A DNA stretch of 64,000 bases, taken from Candidatus Mycolicibacterium alkanivorans (lineage in GTDB: Bacteria; Actinomycetota; Actinomycetes; Mycobacteriales; Mycobacteriaceae). The notes under the pieces are model-generated. The model saw only the letters and a list, made by a program, of their open reading frames with translations. It was not told the origin of the DNA and made no database searches. The stretch is taken from the NCBI RefSeq assembly GCF_022760805.1, contig NZ_JAIVFL010000001.1, positions 2,170,001 to 2,234,000 of the forward strand, written 5' to 3'. Shown piece by piece: positions 38,704 through 50,248 of the stretch; within the stretch, counting starts at the first letter, position 1; each line of letters begins with the position of its first letter. Position numbers and translations under genes: made by a program.

Positions 38704-39071
38704 CCGGACCGCACTCCGAGATCGGGCCCGAACTGCGTGCCCTGGCCCAGGCGATCCTCGACCGGCTGGACCCGGCGGTGCGCGCCGCCGCCGCGATGGC
38801 TTCCGGGGCGGGCAGCGGCCCGGGGAAATGCCAGCAGGCGTGGTGCCCGGTCTGCGCGCTGGCGGCGCTGGTCAACGGTGAGCAACACCCGTTGCTGACC
38901 GTCATCGCCCAGCACAGCGTGGCGCTGCTGATGCTGGTCCGGTCGATGGCCGGCGACAACACGTCGCAGTCGGGCTCCGACGGCCCGCCGGCACCTGACG
39001 ATGACGGGCCGGACAGCCCGCCACCCACGCAGGGCCGCTACCAACGCATACCGATCACCGTCGAGGAGTGA
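38700..39071 (+). CDS. Conserved hypothetical protein with Cys motif, Rv2183c-like
   Basis: A 123-residue protein. PELRALAQAILDRLDPAVRA is an N-terminal helix. GKCQQAWCPVCALAALVNGE contains three cysteines in a C-x4-C-x2-C pattern, possibly metal-binding. The C-terminal 45 residues are disordered and acidic, rich in Pro/Asp/Ser (DDDGPDSPPPTQGRYQ). The start GTG overlaps the previous stop as GTGA, so it is coupled to the ArsA-like ATPase. Function unknown. Confidence 0.8.
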   Translation: MTGPHSEIGPELRALAQAILDRLDPAVRAAAAMASGAGSGPGKCQQAWCPVCALAALVNGEQHPLLTVIAQHSVALLMLVRSMAGDNTSQSGSDGPPAPDDDGPDSPPPTQGRYQRIPITVEE

Positions 39072-39178
39072 GCGGCCCCGGCGACTGCTGATCCGGTGTG
39101 AACCCCAACCGACCTGTGGTCGGCCCACCACCGGCTGGGTAGAGTTGGCGCAAAGCGCGCGCCCGATCGGGAGGCTCC

Positions 39179-39928
39179 ATGTGGTATTGGCTGTTCAAGT
39201 ACATCTTCATGGGACCGTTGCTGTCGTTGCTCGGTAGGCCGAAAGTCGAAGGGCTGGAATATGTTCCGGACTCCGGCCCGGTGATCCTGGCGAGCAATCA
39301 TCTGGCGGTCGCGGACAGCTTCTACTTGCCGCTGGTGGTGCGCCGCCGGATCACCTTCCTGGCCAAGCAGGAGTACTTCACCGGAACCGGCCTCAAGGGC
39401 TGGTTCACCCGCTGGTTCTACACCGCGGCCGGGCAGGTGCCGATCGACCGCACCGACGCCGACGCCGCCCGGAACGCGCTGGACACCGCCAAGCGCCTGC
39501 TCGAGAACGGCAAGCTGCTGGGTATGTACCCGGAGGGCACCCGCTCACCCGACGGCCGGCTCTACAAGGGCAAGACCGGGCTGGCGCGGCTGGCGCTGGC
39601 GACCGGCGTCCCGGTGATTCCGGTCGCGATGATCGGAACCGACGTGGTCAACCCGCCGGGATCCAAGATGTGGCACTTCGGCCGGGTGACCGTGCGGTTC
39701 GGCAAGCCGATGGACTTCTCGCGCTTCGACGGCCTGGCCGGCAACCGCTTCATCGAGCGGGCCGTCATCGACGAGGTGATCTACGAGCTGATGAAGCTCT
39801 CCGGTCAGGAGTACGTCGACATTTACGCCGCGGCGGTCAAGGAAGGCCTCAAGGAAGGCAAGGCCGACGCTACGGCCGATGCACCAGGTCAGCCACCGGC
39901 GCGGATCCCTGAGACGGCCGCCGGGTGA
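39179..39928 (+). CDS. 1-acylglycerol-3-phosphate acyltransferase (PlsC-like), Rv2182c-like
   Basis: An acyltransferase for phosphatidic acid synthesis on the inner membrane. It has 249 residues. Block [17 protein letters not shown] has the NHxxxxD catalytic pair; block [14 protein letters not shown] and block [14 protein letters not shown] also fit. The start ATG 39179 has GGGAGG at 39169-39174 and TAGAGT at 39140-39145 as a possible -10. Its last 59 bases overlap the 3' end of the mannosyltransferase gene on the other strand. Confidence 0.92.
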   Translation: MWYWLFKYIFMGPLLSLLGRPKVEGLEYVPDSGPVILASNHLAVADSFYLPLVVRRRITFLAKQEYFTGTGLKGWFTRWFYTAAGQVPIDRTDADAARNALDTAKRLLENGKLLGMYPEGTRSPDGRLYKGKTGLARLALATGVPVIPVAMIGTDVVNPPGSKMWHFGRVTVRFGKPMDFSRFDGLAGNRFIERAVIDEVIYELMKLSGQEYVDIYAAAVKEGLKEGKADATADAPGQPPARIPETAAG

Positions 39929-41192
39929 CCACCGGGCGCGTCACGGTCAGGCCGGCCACGACCAGCACGGCCAGCGCCCACCACACGTAGGACATCCCGA
40001 GCAGCTGGCGCCACCACGACGCCGTCTCCTCGTGGTGCTTGGGCAGCAACTCAAGCGGAATCCAGACCATCAACGCCACCCCGGCCGCCGTCACCGCGCC
40101 CAGCGCTACGTTTCGCCGCCGGTAGGTCAGCACCGTTGTCACGACGACGGTCGGCAGCGCCCATACCCAGTGGTGTGACCACGACACCGGCGAGACCATT
40201 AGTCCCAACAGCGCAACGCACATCAGCCCGAGCGTCGGCTCGCCGGCTGCCAGCACCCGGCGTACCGCCCAGATGGTCAGGCCCAATACGGCGAAGCAGG
40301 CCAGCGTCCACAGCACGAAATGGGTGCTCTGGCCCAGGCCCAGGCGCGCCAGGGAGCCGGCGATGTTCTGGTTGGTGTTCAGCGCGGCACTGCCGATTCT
40401 GTCGGTGTGCCGCACCGTCGTGGTCCAGTACTCGACAGAATCGCGCCATGCCAGCACGAACCCGAGCAGGCTGGCCCCGACGAAGGTGCCGAACGCGGTC
40501 AACGCGGCACGGCCGTCCCGGCGCAGCACGAAGTAGAGCAGGAACACCGCCGGGGTCAGCTTCAGCGCGATCGCCACACCGAGCAGCAGCCCGCGCGGCC
40601 ACGGTGTGCCGCGCGGGACGCAATCGGCGATCACCAGGGTCATCAGCACGACGTTGATCTGGCCGAAGGCGAAGTTGGCGGCGATCGGCTCCAGGTGCAC
40701 CACGGCCAGTGCCACGATGCCCGCGGCCAACCAGCACCGGCGCAGCCAGGCCGGCTCGCGGGTCAGCGCCGAGTCCTGCCACAGGTAGAGGCGGGTGAGC
40801 ACGATCCAGGTGGACAGCAACAGCAGCACCAGGGTCATCACTGTGATGACCACGCTGGCCGCATTGAGCCCCAGCCAGGCGAACGGGCTGAACAGGACCG
40901 CCGCCAGCGGGGGATAGGTGAACGGCAGGTCGAGCCCGATGCGAGTGTGGAAGGTCACGTCGCCGGCGTACAGCGGCCGGTCGTGCAGCCAGGCCTGCCC
41001 GCCCATCCGGTAGACGTCAATGTCGATGCGGTAGGGGATGTGCCCGAACAGCGTCCAGACCGCGTAGACCATGCCCGCGACGATCAGCAGCTGCATCGCC
41101 CGCCAACAGGCCGTCAGCCACGGCTTCAGCCTGGGAGAAGCCACGGCCCGCCCGAACACGCTGCCCGTTTCGGGCGGCTGCCACGTACTCAT
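39870..41192 (-). CDS. Polyprenyl-phosphomannose-dependent alpha-1,2-mannosyltransferase (GT87, Rv2181/MptC-like)
   Basis: A GT-C membrane enzyme that adds alpha-1,2 mannose branches to lipomannan/LAM on the outer face of the membrane. It has 440 residues with about 10-11 hydrophobic segments. The first periplasmic loop has [20 protein letters not shown] (acidic catalytic motif) and [19 protein letters not shown], typical of GT87. The start ATG 41192 ([11 protein letters not shown]) was chosen over far-upstream codons that lack hydrophobic context. It works in the same pathway as PimB' and MptA in this window. Confidence 0.9.
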   Translation of the reverse strand: MSTWQPPETGSVFGRAVASPRLKPWLTACWRAMQLLIVAGMVYAVWTLFGHIPYRIDIDVYRMGGQAWLHDRPLYAGDVTFHTRIGLDLPFTYPPLAAVLFSPFAWLGLNAASVVITVMTLVLLLLSTWIVLTRLYLWQDSALTREPAWLRRCWLAAGIVALAVVHLEPIAANFAFGQINVVLMTLVIADCVPRGTPWPRGLLLGVAIALKLTPAVFLLYFVLRRDGRAALTAFGTFVGASLLGFVLAWRDSVEYWTTTVRHTDRIGSAALNTNQNIAGSLARLGLGQSTHFVLWTLACFAVLGLTIWAVRRVLAAGEPTLGLMCVALLGLMVSPVSWSHHWVWALPTVVVTTVLTYRRRNVALGAVTAAGVALMVWIPLELLPKHHEETASWWRQLLGMSYVWWALAVLVVAGLTVTRPVVTRRPSQGSAPVADLVHRP

Positions 41193-41257
41193 GTCGCAGA
41201 CCAGACTATCGGGGCGCGGTGAGGCCACGCGAAATATCGCCTCGCAGCGGCGGGGCG

Positions 41258-41263
41258 TAAGTT
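41258..41263 (+). promoter_or_regulatory. Candidate -10 element for leaderless Rv2180c-like gene
   Basis: TAAGTT fits TANNNT and ends 8 bases before GTG 41272. There is no ribosome binding site in the spacer (CACTCCCC). Confidence 0.4.
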
Positions 41264-41271
41264 CACTCCCC

Positions 41272-42162
41272 GTGCCCCTCACCGTGCACGTCGACGTCGT
41301 CGCCCCCGGGCGGATCCCGCTGATGTGGTGCCTGATCGCGTTCATCGTCACGTTCTTGGTGACGCGGACCATCGTGCGCTACATCCGCCGCAACGCCGAC
41401 GGGACCGGGCCCCGCAAGTGGTGGCAGCCGCGCAACATCTCCGGCCACGGCGGCCTGCACATCCACCACGTCGTCATCGGCGTCGTGCTGGTGATGATTT
41501 CCGGTGTCACCATGGTCACCCTGGCCGTCGACGGCGGTGTGGGTGAATTCACCGCCGCCGCAATCGTTTTCGGTATCGGCGCCGCCCTGCTGCTCGACGA
41601 GTTCGCCCTCATCCTGCACCTGGAGGACGTGTACTGGGCCGAGGACGGCCGCGCATCGGTGGATGCCGTGTTCGCCGCGGTGGCCGTGGCCGGACTGCTG
41701 ATCCTGGGCTTCAACCCGTTGTCGTTCTTCGACATCGGCATCTGGCGGGACGACAACTCGGTGCTGGCCCGCACCACGGTGGTGATCATGGCCGTGCTGA
41801 CGCTGGCGCTGGCGGTGGTCGTCCTGCTCAAGGGCAAGGTCTGGACCGGGCTGATCGGCATGTTCATCACCCCGCTGCTGTTCATCGGAGCGATCCGGCT
41901 GTCGCGGCCGCACGCCCCCTGGGCGCGCTGGCACTACCAGGACAAGCCCCGCAAAATGCACCGGGCGCTGGAGCGCGAGCGCTATCTGCGCCGCCCGGTG
42001 GTCCAGGCCAAGCTGTGGCTGCAGCACATCATCGCCGGCGAGCCCAGCTTCCCGGCCGACTCCGAGGTGGACGCCGAACTGGACCGCGAAATCCACGCCG
42101 CCCCCGCGCCACCGGCCAGCCTCGACGCCAAGCCGCAGGTGGCGGCGGATTACGCAGGATAG
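41272..42162 (+). CDS. Integral membrane protein, Rv2180c-like
   Basis: A 296-residue protein with about seven membrane segments (for example [20 protein letters not shown] and [20 protein letters not shown]). A conserved soluble loop has [20 protein letters not shown], and [21 protein letters not shown] is an acidic stretch. A His/Asp-rich membrane region suggests metal binding or catalysis, but no known family is assigned. The cytoplasmic C terminus is long. GTG 41272 gives a likely leaderless transcript. Confidence 0.8.
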   Translation: MPLTVHVDVVAPGRIPLMWCLIAFIVTFLVTRTIVRYIRRNADGTGPRKWWQPRNISGHGGLHIHHVVIGVVLVMISGVTMVTLAVDGGVGEFTAAAIVFGIGAALLLDEFALILHLEDVYWAEDGRASVDAVFAAVAVAGLLILGFNPLSFFDIGIWRDDNSVLARTTVVIMAVLTLALAVVVLLKGKVWTGLIGMFITPLLFIGAIRLSRPHAPWARWHYQDKPRKMHRALERERYLRRPVVQAKLWLQHIIAGEPSFPADSEVDAELDREIHAAPAPPASLDAKPQVAADYAG

Positions 42163-42172
42163 GGTGCGGCCG

Positions 42173-42694
42173 GTGCGGTACTTCTACGACACGGAATTCA
42201 TCGACAACGGGCGCGTCATCGACCTCATCTCGATCGGTGTGGTCGCCGAGGACGGCCGCGAGTTCTACGCGATCTCCACCGAGTTCGACCCCGAGTCCGC
42301 CGGCCCGTGGGTCCGCACCAACGTGCTGCCCAAGCTGCCGTCGCCGTCCTCGCGGCTCTGGCAGTCCCGCCGCCAGATCCGGGAGGGCCTCGAAGAGTTC
42401 TTCGACATCGACGGTGACGAGCCCATCGAGCTGTGGGCCTGGGTCGCGGCCTACGACCACGTCGTGCTCTGCCAGCTGTGGGGACCGATGACCAGCCTGC
42501 CGCCCCAGATCCCGCGGTTCACCCGTGAACTGCGGCAGTTCTGGGAGGACCGGGGCTGTCCCCGGATGCCACCGCGGCCGCACGACACCCATGACGCACT
42601 CGTCGACGCCCGGCACAACATGCGCCGCTTCGTGCTGATGACCACCGGCATCGACAGCGGGCCGGTGCCCGGCGACAGTACTTCCCGCAGGTAG
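42173..42694 (+). CDS. DEDD-type 3'-5' exoribonuclease (Rv2179c-like)
   Basis: A 173-residue nuclease of the RNase T/DEDD type; the M. tuberculosis homolog is a 3' exoribonuclease. The motifs are RYFYDTEFIDNG (Asp, Glu), AWVAAYDHVVLCQLWG (Asp) and HDTHDALVDARHNMRR (Asp with preceding His, DEDDh). The start GTG 42173 places RYFYDTEF at the N terminus as in homologs; GTG 42164 is an alternative. It lies 10 bases after the membrane protein gene. Confidence 0.9.
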   Translation: MRYFYDTEFIDNGRVIDLISIGVVAEDGREFYAISTEFDPESAGPWVRTNVLPKLPSPSSRLWQSRRQIREGLEEFFDIDGDEPIELWAWVAAYDHVVLCQLWGPMTSLPPQIPRFTRELRQFWEDRGCPRMPPRPHDTHDALVDARHNMRRFVLMTTGIDSGPVPGDSTSRR

Positions 42695-44146
<1,452 letters not shown>

Positions 44147-44170
44147 GCTTTTCGCGTACCCGGCGACGGG

Positions 44171-45367
44171 TTACTGGCCGATGAGGCCCTGCAGATTGGT
44201 CCCGAGCGTCCACGCGCCGGCAGCCACCAGGCCAGTCAGGATCAGCACGGCCAGCACCCAGGACACCACGGCGCGGCGGGCTCGCTGGCGCGCCCAGGCG
44301 AAGTCGTTGATGTCGATACCGGCGAATTGCCTTGGTACTCCCTGGTATTCGTCCTCGTCGGCCACCGGCTCCGGCGCGGGCTGAAAGTCCTCAGGCGTGC
44401 GGACGAGCTGGCGCGTCGGGTTCTTGACCGGCTGACCGATGGTCGGCACCTCGGCGAGCCGGCTGTGGTACGCCGTCGCGGCGGCGTGCTGGGCGGAGTG
44501 CTGCGGTGCGGGCACGCGGAACTTCGGCAGTGCGAGTTCGGCGGCGATCGCGTCGAGATCCTCGGCCATCTCGCCGGCATCGGCGTAGCGCTCGTCCGGA
44601 TCGCGGGCGGTGGACCGGGCGACGAACTCGTCGAACGGCGGGGGCACGCCGCTGATCGCCGAACTGGGCGGCGGCACGTCGTGGTCCATCCGCAGGTAGG
44701 CCACCGCGAGCGGGTTGTCGCCACTGAACGGCGTTGCGCCCGTGATCAATTCGTAGGTGAGAACGCCGACGGCATAGACGTCGCTGCGCGGGTCGGCGGT
44801 TCCGCTGCTGACCTGCTCGGGGGACAGGTAGGCGGCGGTGCCGAGGATGACGCTGGTGGACGTGATCCCGGCCTCGGCAACGGCGCGCACCAGGCCGAAG
44901 TCGGCCAGCTTGACCTCACCCTCGTCGGAGATCAGGACGTTCTCGGGCTTGATGTCGCGGTGCACCAGGCCCGCCCGGTGCGCTACCGCCAGCCCGCCGA
45001 GCACCGGGCGTAGCACCGCCGCGGCGGCGTGCGGCGGCATGGGACCGCGCTCGCGCAGCAGCTCGCGCAGCGTGCCACCCTCGACCAGCTCCATCACCAG
45101 GAACGGGTGAGCGGCATCAAGGCCCTGGTCGTACACCGCCACCAGACCGTGGTCCTTCAGTCGCGCGACCGCTCGGGCCTCGCGCTGGAACCGGGTGAGG
45201 AACTGGCTGTCGTTGGCGTACCTGGCGTCCATCACCTTCAGCGCCACCGGGCGGTCCAGACGGATGTCGAGACCGCGATAGACTGTCGACATCCCGCCGA
45301 CGGCGATCTTGGCCTCGACGCGGTACCGACCGTCCAGCAACACGCCGTCGAGTGGGTCGGACGTCAC
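44171..45367 (-). CDS. pknL: Serine/threonine protein kinase PknL
   Basis: A Hanks-type kinase with a C-terminal membrane anchor; in M. tuberculosis it phosphorylates the DNA-binding protein encoded next to it. Kinase motifs: AKIAVGGMSTVYRG (Gly loop), VALKVMDARY (Lys), VHRDIKPENVLI (HRD) and KLADFGLVRA (DFG), in residues ~15-275. A juxtamembrane region and one helix (VVSWVLAVLILTGLVAAGAW) close the protein. There is no extracellular PASTA sensor. I prefer GTG 45367 because TACCAT on the minus strand ends six bases before it, the leaderless spacing seen elsewhere; GTG 45373 abuts the hexamer. Confidence 0.94.
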   Translation of the reverse strand: MTSDPLDGVLLDGRYRVEAKIAVGGMSTVYRGLDIRLDRPVALKVMDARYANDSQFLTRFQREARAVARLKDHGLVAVYDQGLDAAHPFLVMELVEGGTLRELLRERGPMPPHAAAAVLRPVLGGLAVAHRAGLVHRDIKPENVLISDEGEVKLADFGLVRAVAEAGITSTSVILGTAAYLSPEQVSSGTADPRSDVYAVGVLTYELITGATPFSGDNPLAVAYLRMDHDVPPPSSAISGVPPPFDEFVARSTARDPDERYADAGEMAEDLDAIAAELALPKFRVPAPQHSAQHAAATAYHSRLAEVPTIGQPVKNPTRQLVRTPEDFQPAPEPVADEDEYQGVPRQFAGIDINDFAWARQRARRAVVSWVLAVLILTGLVAAGAWTLGTNLQGLIGQ

Positions 45368-45373
45368 CGCCAC

Positions 45374-45379
45374 ATGGTA
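45374..45379 (-). promoter_or_regulatory. -10 element (TACCAT) of leaderless pknL promoter
   Basis: On the minus strand TACCAT is followed by GTGGCG and then GTG 45367. The hexamer is identical to that of aroG and has the same six-base spacing, so the mRNA would start at 45367 or very close to it. Confidence 0.5.
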
Positions 45380-45440
45380 CGTGGCGAGGCTTGACGTCCA
45401 GATTCCTCGCAGTCGGCGCGTGTCCTAGCGTCCGCGGCCC

Positions 45441-45446
45441 TAGACT
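45441..45446 (+). promoter_or_regulatory. -10 element (TAGACT) of leaderless Rv2175c-like gene
   Basis: TAGACT is followed by GGCCGC and then GTG 45453. The pknL promoter faces away about 60 bases to the left, so both divergent genes share a very short control region. Confidence 0.55.
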
Positions 45447-45452
45447 GGCCGC

Positions 45453-45857
45453 GTGAGCACCATTCCCGCCGGTGACGACGTTCTCGATCCCGATGAGCCC
45501 CTCTACGACCTGCCGAAAGTGGCCGAGTTGCTGCATATGCCGGTGACCAAGGTGCACCAGCAGTTGCGCGAAGGTCATCTGCTCGCAGTCCGGCGCAACG
45601 GTGTGCCGATGATCCCGAAGATCTTCTTCACCGACGGCGGGCAGGTGGTCAAGTCGCTGTCGGGCCTGCTGGCGGTGCTGCGCGACGGGGGATTTCGCGA
45701 CACCGAAATCCTGCGCTGGCTGTTCACCGCCGACCCGTCGCTGACACTGACCCGCGACGGGGTGCGCGAGCCGACCAGCGACGCCCGCCCCGTCGATGCG
45801 CTGCACGCCCACCAGGCGCGCGAGATCGTCCGGCGGGCTCAGGCGATGGCGTACTGA
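45453..45857 (+). CDS. Winged-helix DNA-binding protein, PknL substrate (Rv2175c-like)
   Basis: A 134-residue regulator. The N-terminal half has an excisionase/MerR-like winged helix (YDLPKVAELLHMPVTKVHQQ then LREGHLLAVRRNGVPMIPK). The C-terminal half has KSLSGLLAVLRDGGFRDTEI and LRWLFTADPSLTLTRDG, forming a helical bundle. The M. tuberculosis homolog is phosphorylated by PknL in its N terminus and loses DNA binding. Start GTG 45453, leaderless. Its last 19 bases overlap the mptA 3' end. Confidence 0.9.
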   Translation: MSTIPAGDDVLDPDEPLYDLPKVAELLHMPVTKVHQQLREGHLLAVRRNGVPMIPKIFFTDGGQVVKSLSGLLAVLRDGGFRDTEILRWLFTADPSLTLTRDGVREPTSDARPVDALHAHQAREIVRRAQAMAY

Positions 45858-47362
45858 TCGGGCTCCGACGGGTCCTCGGTGCGGTACAGCGAATACCACG
45901 CCGCCACCGCACACACCGTGGCCAGCAGAACGTGGATCCACGAGTACATGCCGTGTGAACCGTCCGGTTTGAAGATGACCATGATCCAGGTGGAGAACCC
46001 GGCGATCAGTGCGATCGTCGGCCGCGACTGCGCCAGCGCCGACACCACGGCCAGCGGCCAGGTGTAGTACCAGGGCAGGGCCGCCGGGACGAACAGCACC
46101 ACAACGAGCATCGCCCAGGCGATCCCGGTCAGCGCCTGCCGGTCGTCGTGCCGAAATCGCCACCACAGCAACGGAAGCGAGACCGCGATGACGCCGATGC
46201 CGACGATGCGGGTCACCTGCAGCACCGCGTAGAAGTTCACCGGGAACAGCAGGCCGCCGATCGCGTTGGTGAGGTTGGCGACGGCGGTGGGAACCGTCAG
46301 CCAGTTGATGATCTTCACCGAGCCGGCCAGAGCCGTCAGCCAGCCCAGTCCGACACCGGCGAGGCCGGACAGGACCACGAACACCGCGATGAACGTCGCC
46401 ACCGATGCCGCCGACGCGGTGAGGAAAGCGCGTACGGTCGACTGGTTCTTGTCCTCGCGCAGATGGCGCATCCATACCCACACCATGAAAGGCAGCGCCA
46501 GTACCGCGGTCGCCTTCACCGCGACCGCCACGGCGATCAGCGCGGTACCGGCGAGGTGACGGCGTGCGAACGTCAGCGCGATGCCGGCCATCATCATGCC
46601 GACCATCAGCATCTCGTTGTGCACACCGCCCATCAGGTGGATGATCACCAGCGGGTTGAGCACGCAGATCCACAGCGCCACACCGCCGTTGGCGCCGACG
46701 TGGCGGGTCACCCGCGGGGCGGCCCAGATCAGCAGCGCCAGGCCGGGCAGCATGCACAGCCGCAGCAGCATGGTGCCGGCCACCACATGGTTGCCGACGA
46801 GCATCGTGACGAACTTGGCCACCAGGATGAACGCCGGGCCGTACGGCGCGGTGGTGGTGGTCCATATCGGACTCACGTTGTCCAGCAACGAGTTCTGGTT
46901 CTCGATCGGCCCGACGGCGTAGGGGTCGAAGCCGTCGCGCAGCAGCGCCCCCTGCGCGAGATAGGAGTAGGTGTCGCGGCTGAACAGCGGAACGCTCAAC
47001 AGCAGTGGCGCAAGCCAGAAACCGGTGGTGGCGATCATCGCCCACTCGCTGGCGCCGGTGCCGTGCCGGATCACCCTGCGGCCCACCCACAGCCAGGCCA
47101 GCAGCATCAGAACCACACCGCCCCACAGCAGGACCGACGACACCACCAGGCCGTGGCCGAACCGCAGCCAGGACAGGTGCAGAGACTCCAACAGCGGGTC
47201 GTGCTGCCGGGTGCTGCCCGCACCCAGACCGCCGAGCGTGATCAGCACCGCACCGAGGAAGCCCAGCAGCGCGGGCCTGCCGTCGTTGCCGGAAGCGAAT
47301 GCGGTCAGCCTGGCCAGGCCCGTCGGGGCCGGAGTCGGTGTCGTCGGTGCGGTGCTGGACAT
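45839..47362 (-). CDS. mptA: Alpha-1,6-mannosyltransferase MptA
   Basis: A GT-C membrane enzyme that extends the alpha-1,6 mannan backbone of lipomannan using polyprenyl-phosphomannose. It has 507 residues with roughly 12 hydrophobic segments. The first periplasmic loop has LFSRDTYSYLAQGALLRDGF with the acidic residue expected at the active site, and YGPAFILVAKFVTMLVGNH follows. GGVHNEMLMVGMMMAGIAL is a conserved family helix. It is followed, upstream in transcription order, by the prenyl synthase gene idsA2 (4 bases apart). Confidence 0.93.
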   Translation of the reverse strand: MSSTAPTTPTPAPTGLARLTAFASGNDGRPALLGFLGAVLITLGGLGAGSTRQHDPLLESLHLSWLRFGHGLVVSSVLLWGGVVLMLLAWLWVGRRVIRHGTGASEWAMIATTGFWLAPLLLSVPLFSRDTYSYLAQGALLRDGFDPYAVGPIENQNSLLDNVSPIWTTTTAPYGPAFILVAKFVTMLVGNHVVAGTMLLRLCMLPGLALLIWAAPRVTRHVGANGGVALWICVLNPLVIIHLMGGVHNEMLMVGMMMAGIALTFARRHLAGTALIAVAVAVKATAVLALPFMVWVWMRHLREDKNQSTVRAFLTASAASVATFIAVFVVLSGLAGVGLGWLTALAGSVKIINWLTVPTAVANLTNAIGGLLFPVNFYAVLQVTRIVGIGVIAVSLPLLWWRFRHDDRQALTGIAWAMLVVVLFVPAALPWYYTWPLAVVSALAQSRPTIALIAGFSTWIMVIFKPDGSHGMYSWIHVLLATVCAVAAWYSLYRTEDPSEPDQYAIA

Positions 47363-47366
47363 AGGT

Positions 47367-48533
<1,167 letters not shown>

Positions 48534-48557
48534 TCAGCCGGGCCGCCGGGCGGCCAC

Positions 48558-48563
48558 TATGCT
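48558..48563 (+). promoter_or_regulatory. -10 element (TATGCT) of leaderless MetF-like gene
   Basis: TATGCT is followed by GTCGAG and then GTG 48570, again a six-base spacer with no ribosome binding site. Confidence 0.5.
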
Positions 48564-48569
48564 GTCGAG

Positions 48570-49511
48570 GTGTCGAGCACAGGTACACCAGGCACACCCG
48601 TCTCGGTGGTCGACCGAATCCGTGAGATCGGCCGGGACCGGGTGCCGTTTTCCGTCGAGTTCTATCCGCCCCGCGACGAGGATGCCGAGGCGCGGCTGTG
48701 GCGGGCGGCGCGGTCCTTCGAACCGATCTCCCCGGCGTTCGTGTCGGTGACCTACGGCGCGGGCGGGTCCACCCGTGACCGGACCATCCGAGTCGTGGGG
48801 CAGCTGGCGGAGGAGACCACCCTGCTGCCGGTCGCGCACTTGACCGCGGTGGGGCACCGGGTGGGGGAGTTGCGCGCGCTGGTCGGCGCGTTCGCCGACC
48901 GCGGTATCACCAATTTGCTGGCACTGCGCGGTGACCCGCAGGGCGGCGTGCACAACGAGTGGGTCAAGCACCCCGAGGGCCTGGAGTACGCCGTCGAACT
49001 GGTCGAACTGATCCGCGAGCTCGGCGATTTCCGGGTGGGCGTGGCGTCGTTCCCGGAGGGCCACCCGCGCGCGGGTGGTCTGGACCGGGACACCGCCAAC
49101 CTGGTCGCCAAGCTGCGTGCCGGTGCGGAGTATTCGATCACCCAGATGTTCTTCGACGTCGAGGACTACCTGCGGCTGCGTGACCGGATCGTCGCCGCCG
49201 ATGCCGAACAGGGCGCCAAGCCGATCATCCCCGGCCTGATGCCGATCACGTCGGTGCGCACCGTGCGCCGCCAGGTCGAGCTCTCCGGTTCGCAGATCCC
49301 GGCCGGTCTACTCGAGCGGCTGACCGCGGCCGCCGGGACGGGGCCGCAGGAGAACCGCGACGAGGTCCGCAAGATCGGTATCGAACTGGCCACCCGGATG
49401 AGTGAGCGGCTGATCGCAGAAGGCGCGCCGTGCCTGCACTTCTGCACGCTGAACTTCGCGCGGGCGACCAGTGAGGTGCTGGCGAATCTGGGAATGGCCG
49501 TCCCCACTTAG
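48570..49511 (+). CDS. 5,10-methylenetetrahydrofolate reductase family protein (Rv2172c-like)
   Basis: A 313-residue TIM-barrel protein of the MetF family. VPFSVEFYPPRDEDAEARLW at the N terminus, SVTYGAGGSTRDRTI, LLALRGDPQGG and SITQMFFDVEDYLRLRD match MTHFR. It is a mycobacterial paralog group; the M. tuberculosis homolog has been reported as a methylenetetrahydrofolate reductase. The substrate assignment rests on similarity. The start GTG 48570 follows TATGCT by six bases. It is convergent with lppM, with 4 bases between stops. Confidence 0.88.
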   Translation: MSSTGTPGTPVSVVDRIREIGRDRVPFSVEFYPPRDEDAEARLWRAARSFEPISPAFVSVTYGAGGSTRDRTIRVVGQLAEETTLLPVAHLTAVGHRVGELRALVGAFADRGITNLLALRGDPQGGVHNEWVKHPEGLEYAVELVELIRELGDFRVGVASFPEGHPRAGGLDRDTANLVAKLRAGAEYSITQMFFDVEDYLRLRDRIVAADAEQGAKPIIPGLMPITSVRTVRRQVELSGSQIPAGLLERLTAAAGTGPQENRDEVRKIGIELATRMSERLIAEGAPCLHFCTLNFARATSEVLANLGMAVPT

Positions 49512-49515
49512 CGGC

Positions 49516-50202
49516 CTAGTCGTCGGCCTGATCAGCGGTGGCGAACCGCGGCGAGCGGTCGCGAGTCCGGTAGGCCAGCGTCCCGATGATCCCGGCGACC
49601 ACCAGCGCGGCAAGCCCCAGCCACAGCGCCGCAGTGGTGAACGACCGTGTGCTCGGGTCGGTGACCCGCGCCTGCGCGCTCAGCGTGGACACCACACCGG
49701 GCTTGAGCTTCCATTCCACGACCTCGCTGTCGATCCGGTCGCCGTTGGTGGAGGTGACTTCGCCGGGGAAGGCCACCGTCAGCTGCACGTCGGCGTCGGG
49801 ATCGTTGACGTTGGTCAGGTCGGTGCGGCCCTCCAGGATCACCAGGTTGCCCGCCCGGCGAAGCGAGATGTCCACCCCGGTGGCGTCGCGGTTGAGGTTG
49901 GCCAGCTGCGGCACCTCGGCGAAGCTCAGATCGGAGAACACCGCTTCGGAGCCAACGTAACCGTCCGAGTCGTACTCGGAGACGGCGACCTTCTGGCTGA
50001 ACGGGACGTTGAGGTCGAACTGCGGTCCCTGGTCCTTGTCGTCGCGACCCTTCGCGGCCGCCACGATCTGACCGGACACCCGATCGTCGGGTGACACCGT
50101 GATCGAGGCGTGGACGCGGACACAGCCGACCGCCTGTGGCGCCACCAACAGCAGCAACAACGCCAGCGAGCGCAGGCGCAGAAGGCGGGATCGGTCGCGC
50201 AC
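49516..50202 (-). CDS. lppM: Lipoprotein LppM
   Basis: A 228-residue lipoprotein. The signal peptide (RLLRLRSLALLLLLVAPQAV) leads to a lipobox ending GC at Cys27. The mature part has VRVHASITVSPDDRVSGQIV and QFDLNVPFSQKVAVSEYDSD. A second helix near the C terminus (TAALWLGLAALVVAGIIGTL) anchors it and leaves a short charged tail. In M. tuberculosis LppM affects phagosome maturation and binds PIM-like lipids in vitro. The start GTG 50202 was picked because it gives a compact signal peptide. Confidence 0.92.
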   Translation of the reverse strand: MRDRSRLLRLRSLALLLLLVAPQAVGCVRVHASITVSPDDRVSGQIVAAAKGRDDKDQGPQFDLNVPFSQKVAVSEYDSDGYVGSEAVFSDLSFAEVPQLANLNRDATGVDISLRRAGNLVILEGRTDLTNVNDPDADVQLTVAFPGEVTSTNGDRIDSEVVEWKLKPGVVSTLSAQARVTDPSTRSFTTAALWLGLAALVVAGIIGTLAYRTRDRSPRFATADQADD

Positions 50203-50248
50203 GAGGGGTATCGTGCCAGACCGGCTGCGTTTGCGGCGCGTGCAGAGG

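Noticed and set aside
44147..44170. Terminator between aroG and pknL
   Set aside because: ACCCG/CGGGT gives only a 5-bp stem plus a bulged extension; support is insufficient.
45117..47126. 669-residue minus-strand frame overlapping pknL and mptA
   Set aside because: It runs through three real genes in a wrong frame and is Arg/Gly-rich, as typical of high-GC shadow frames.
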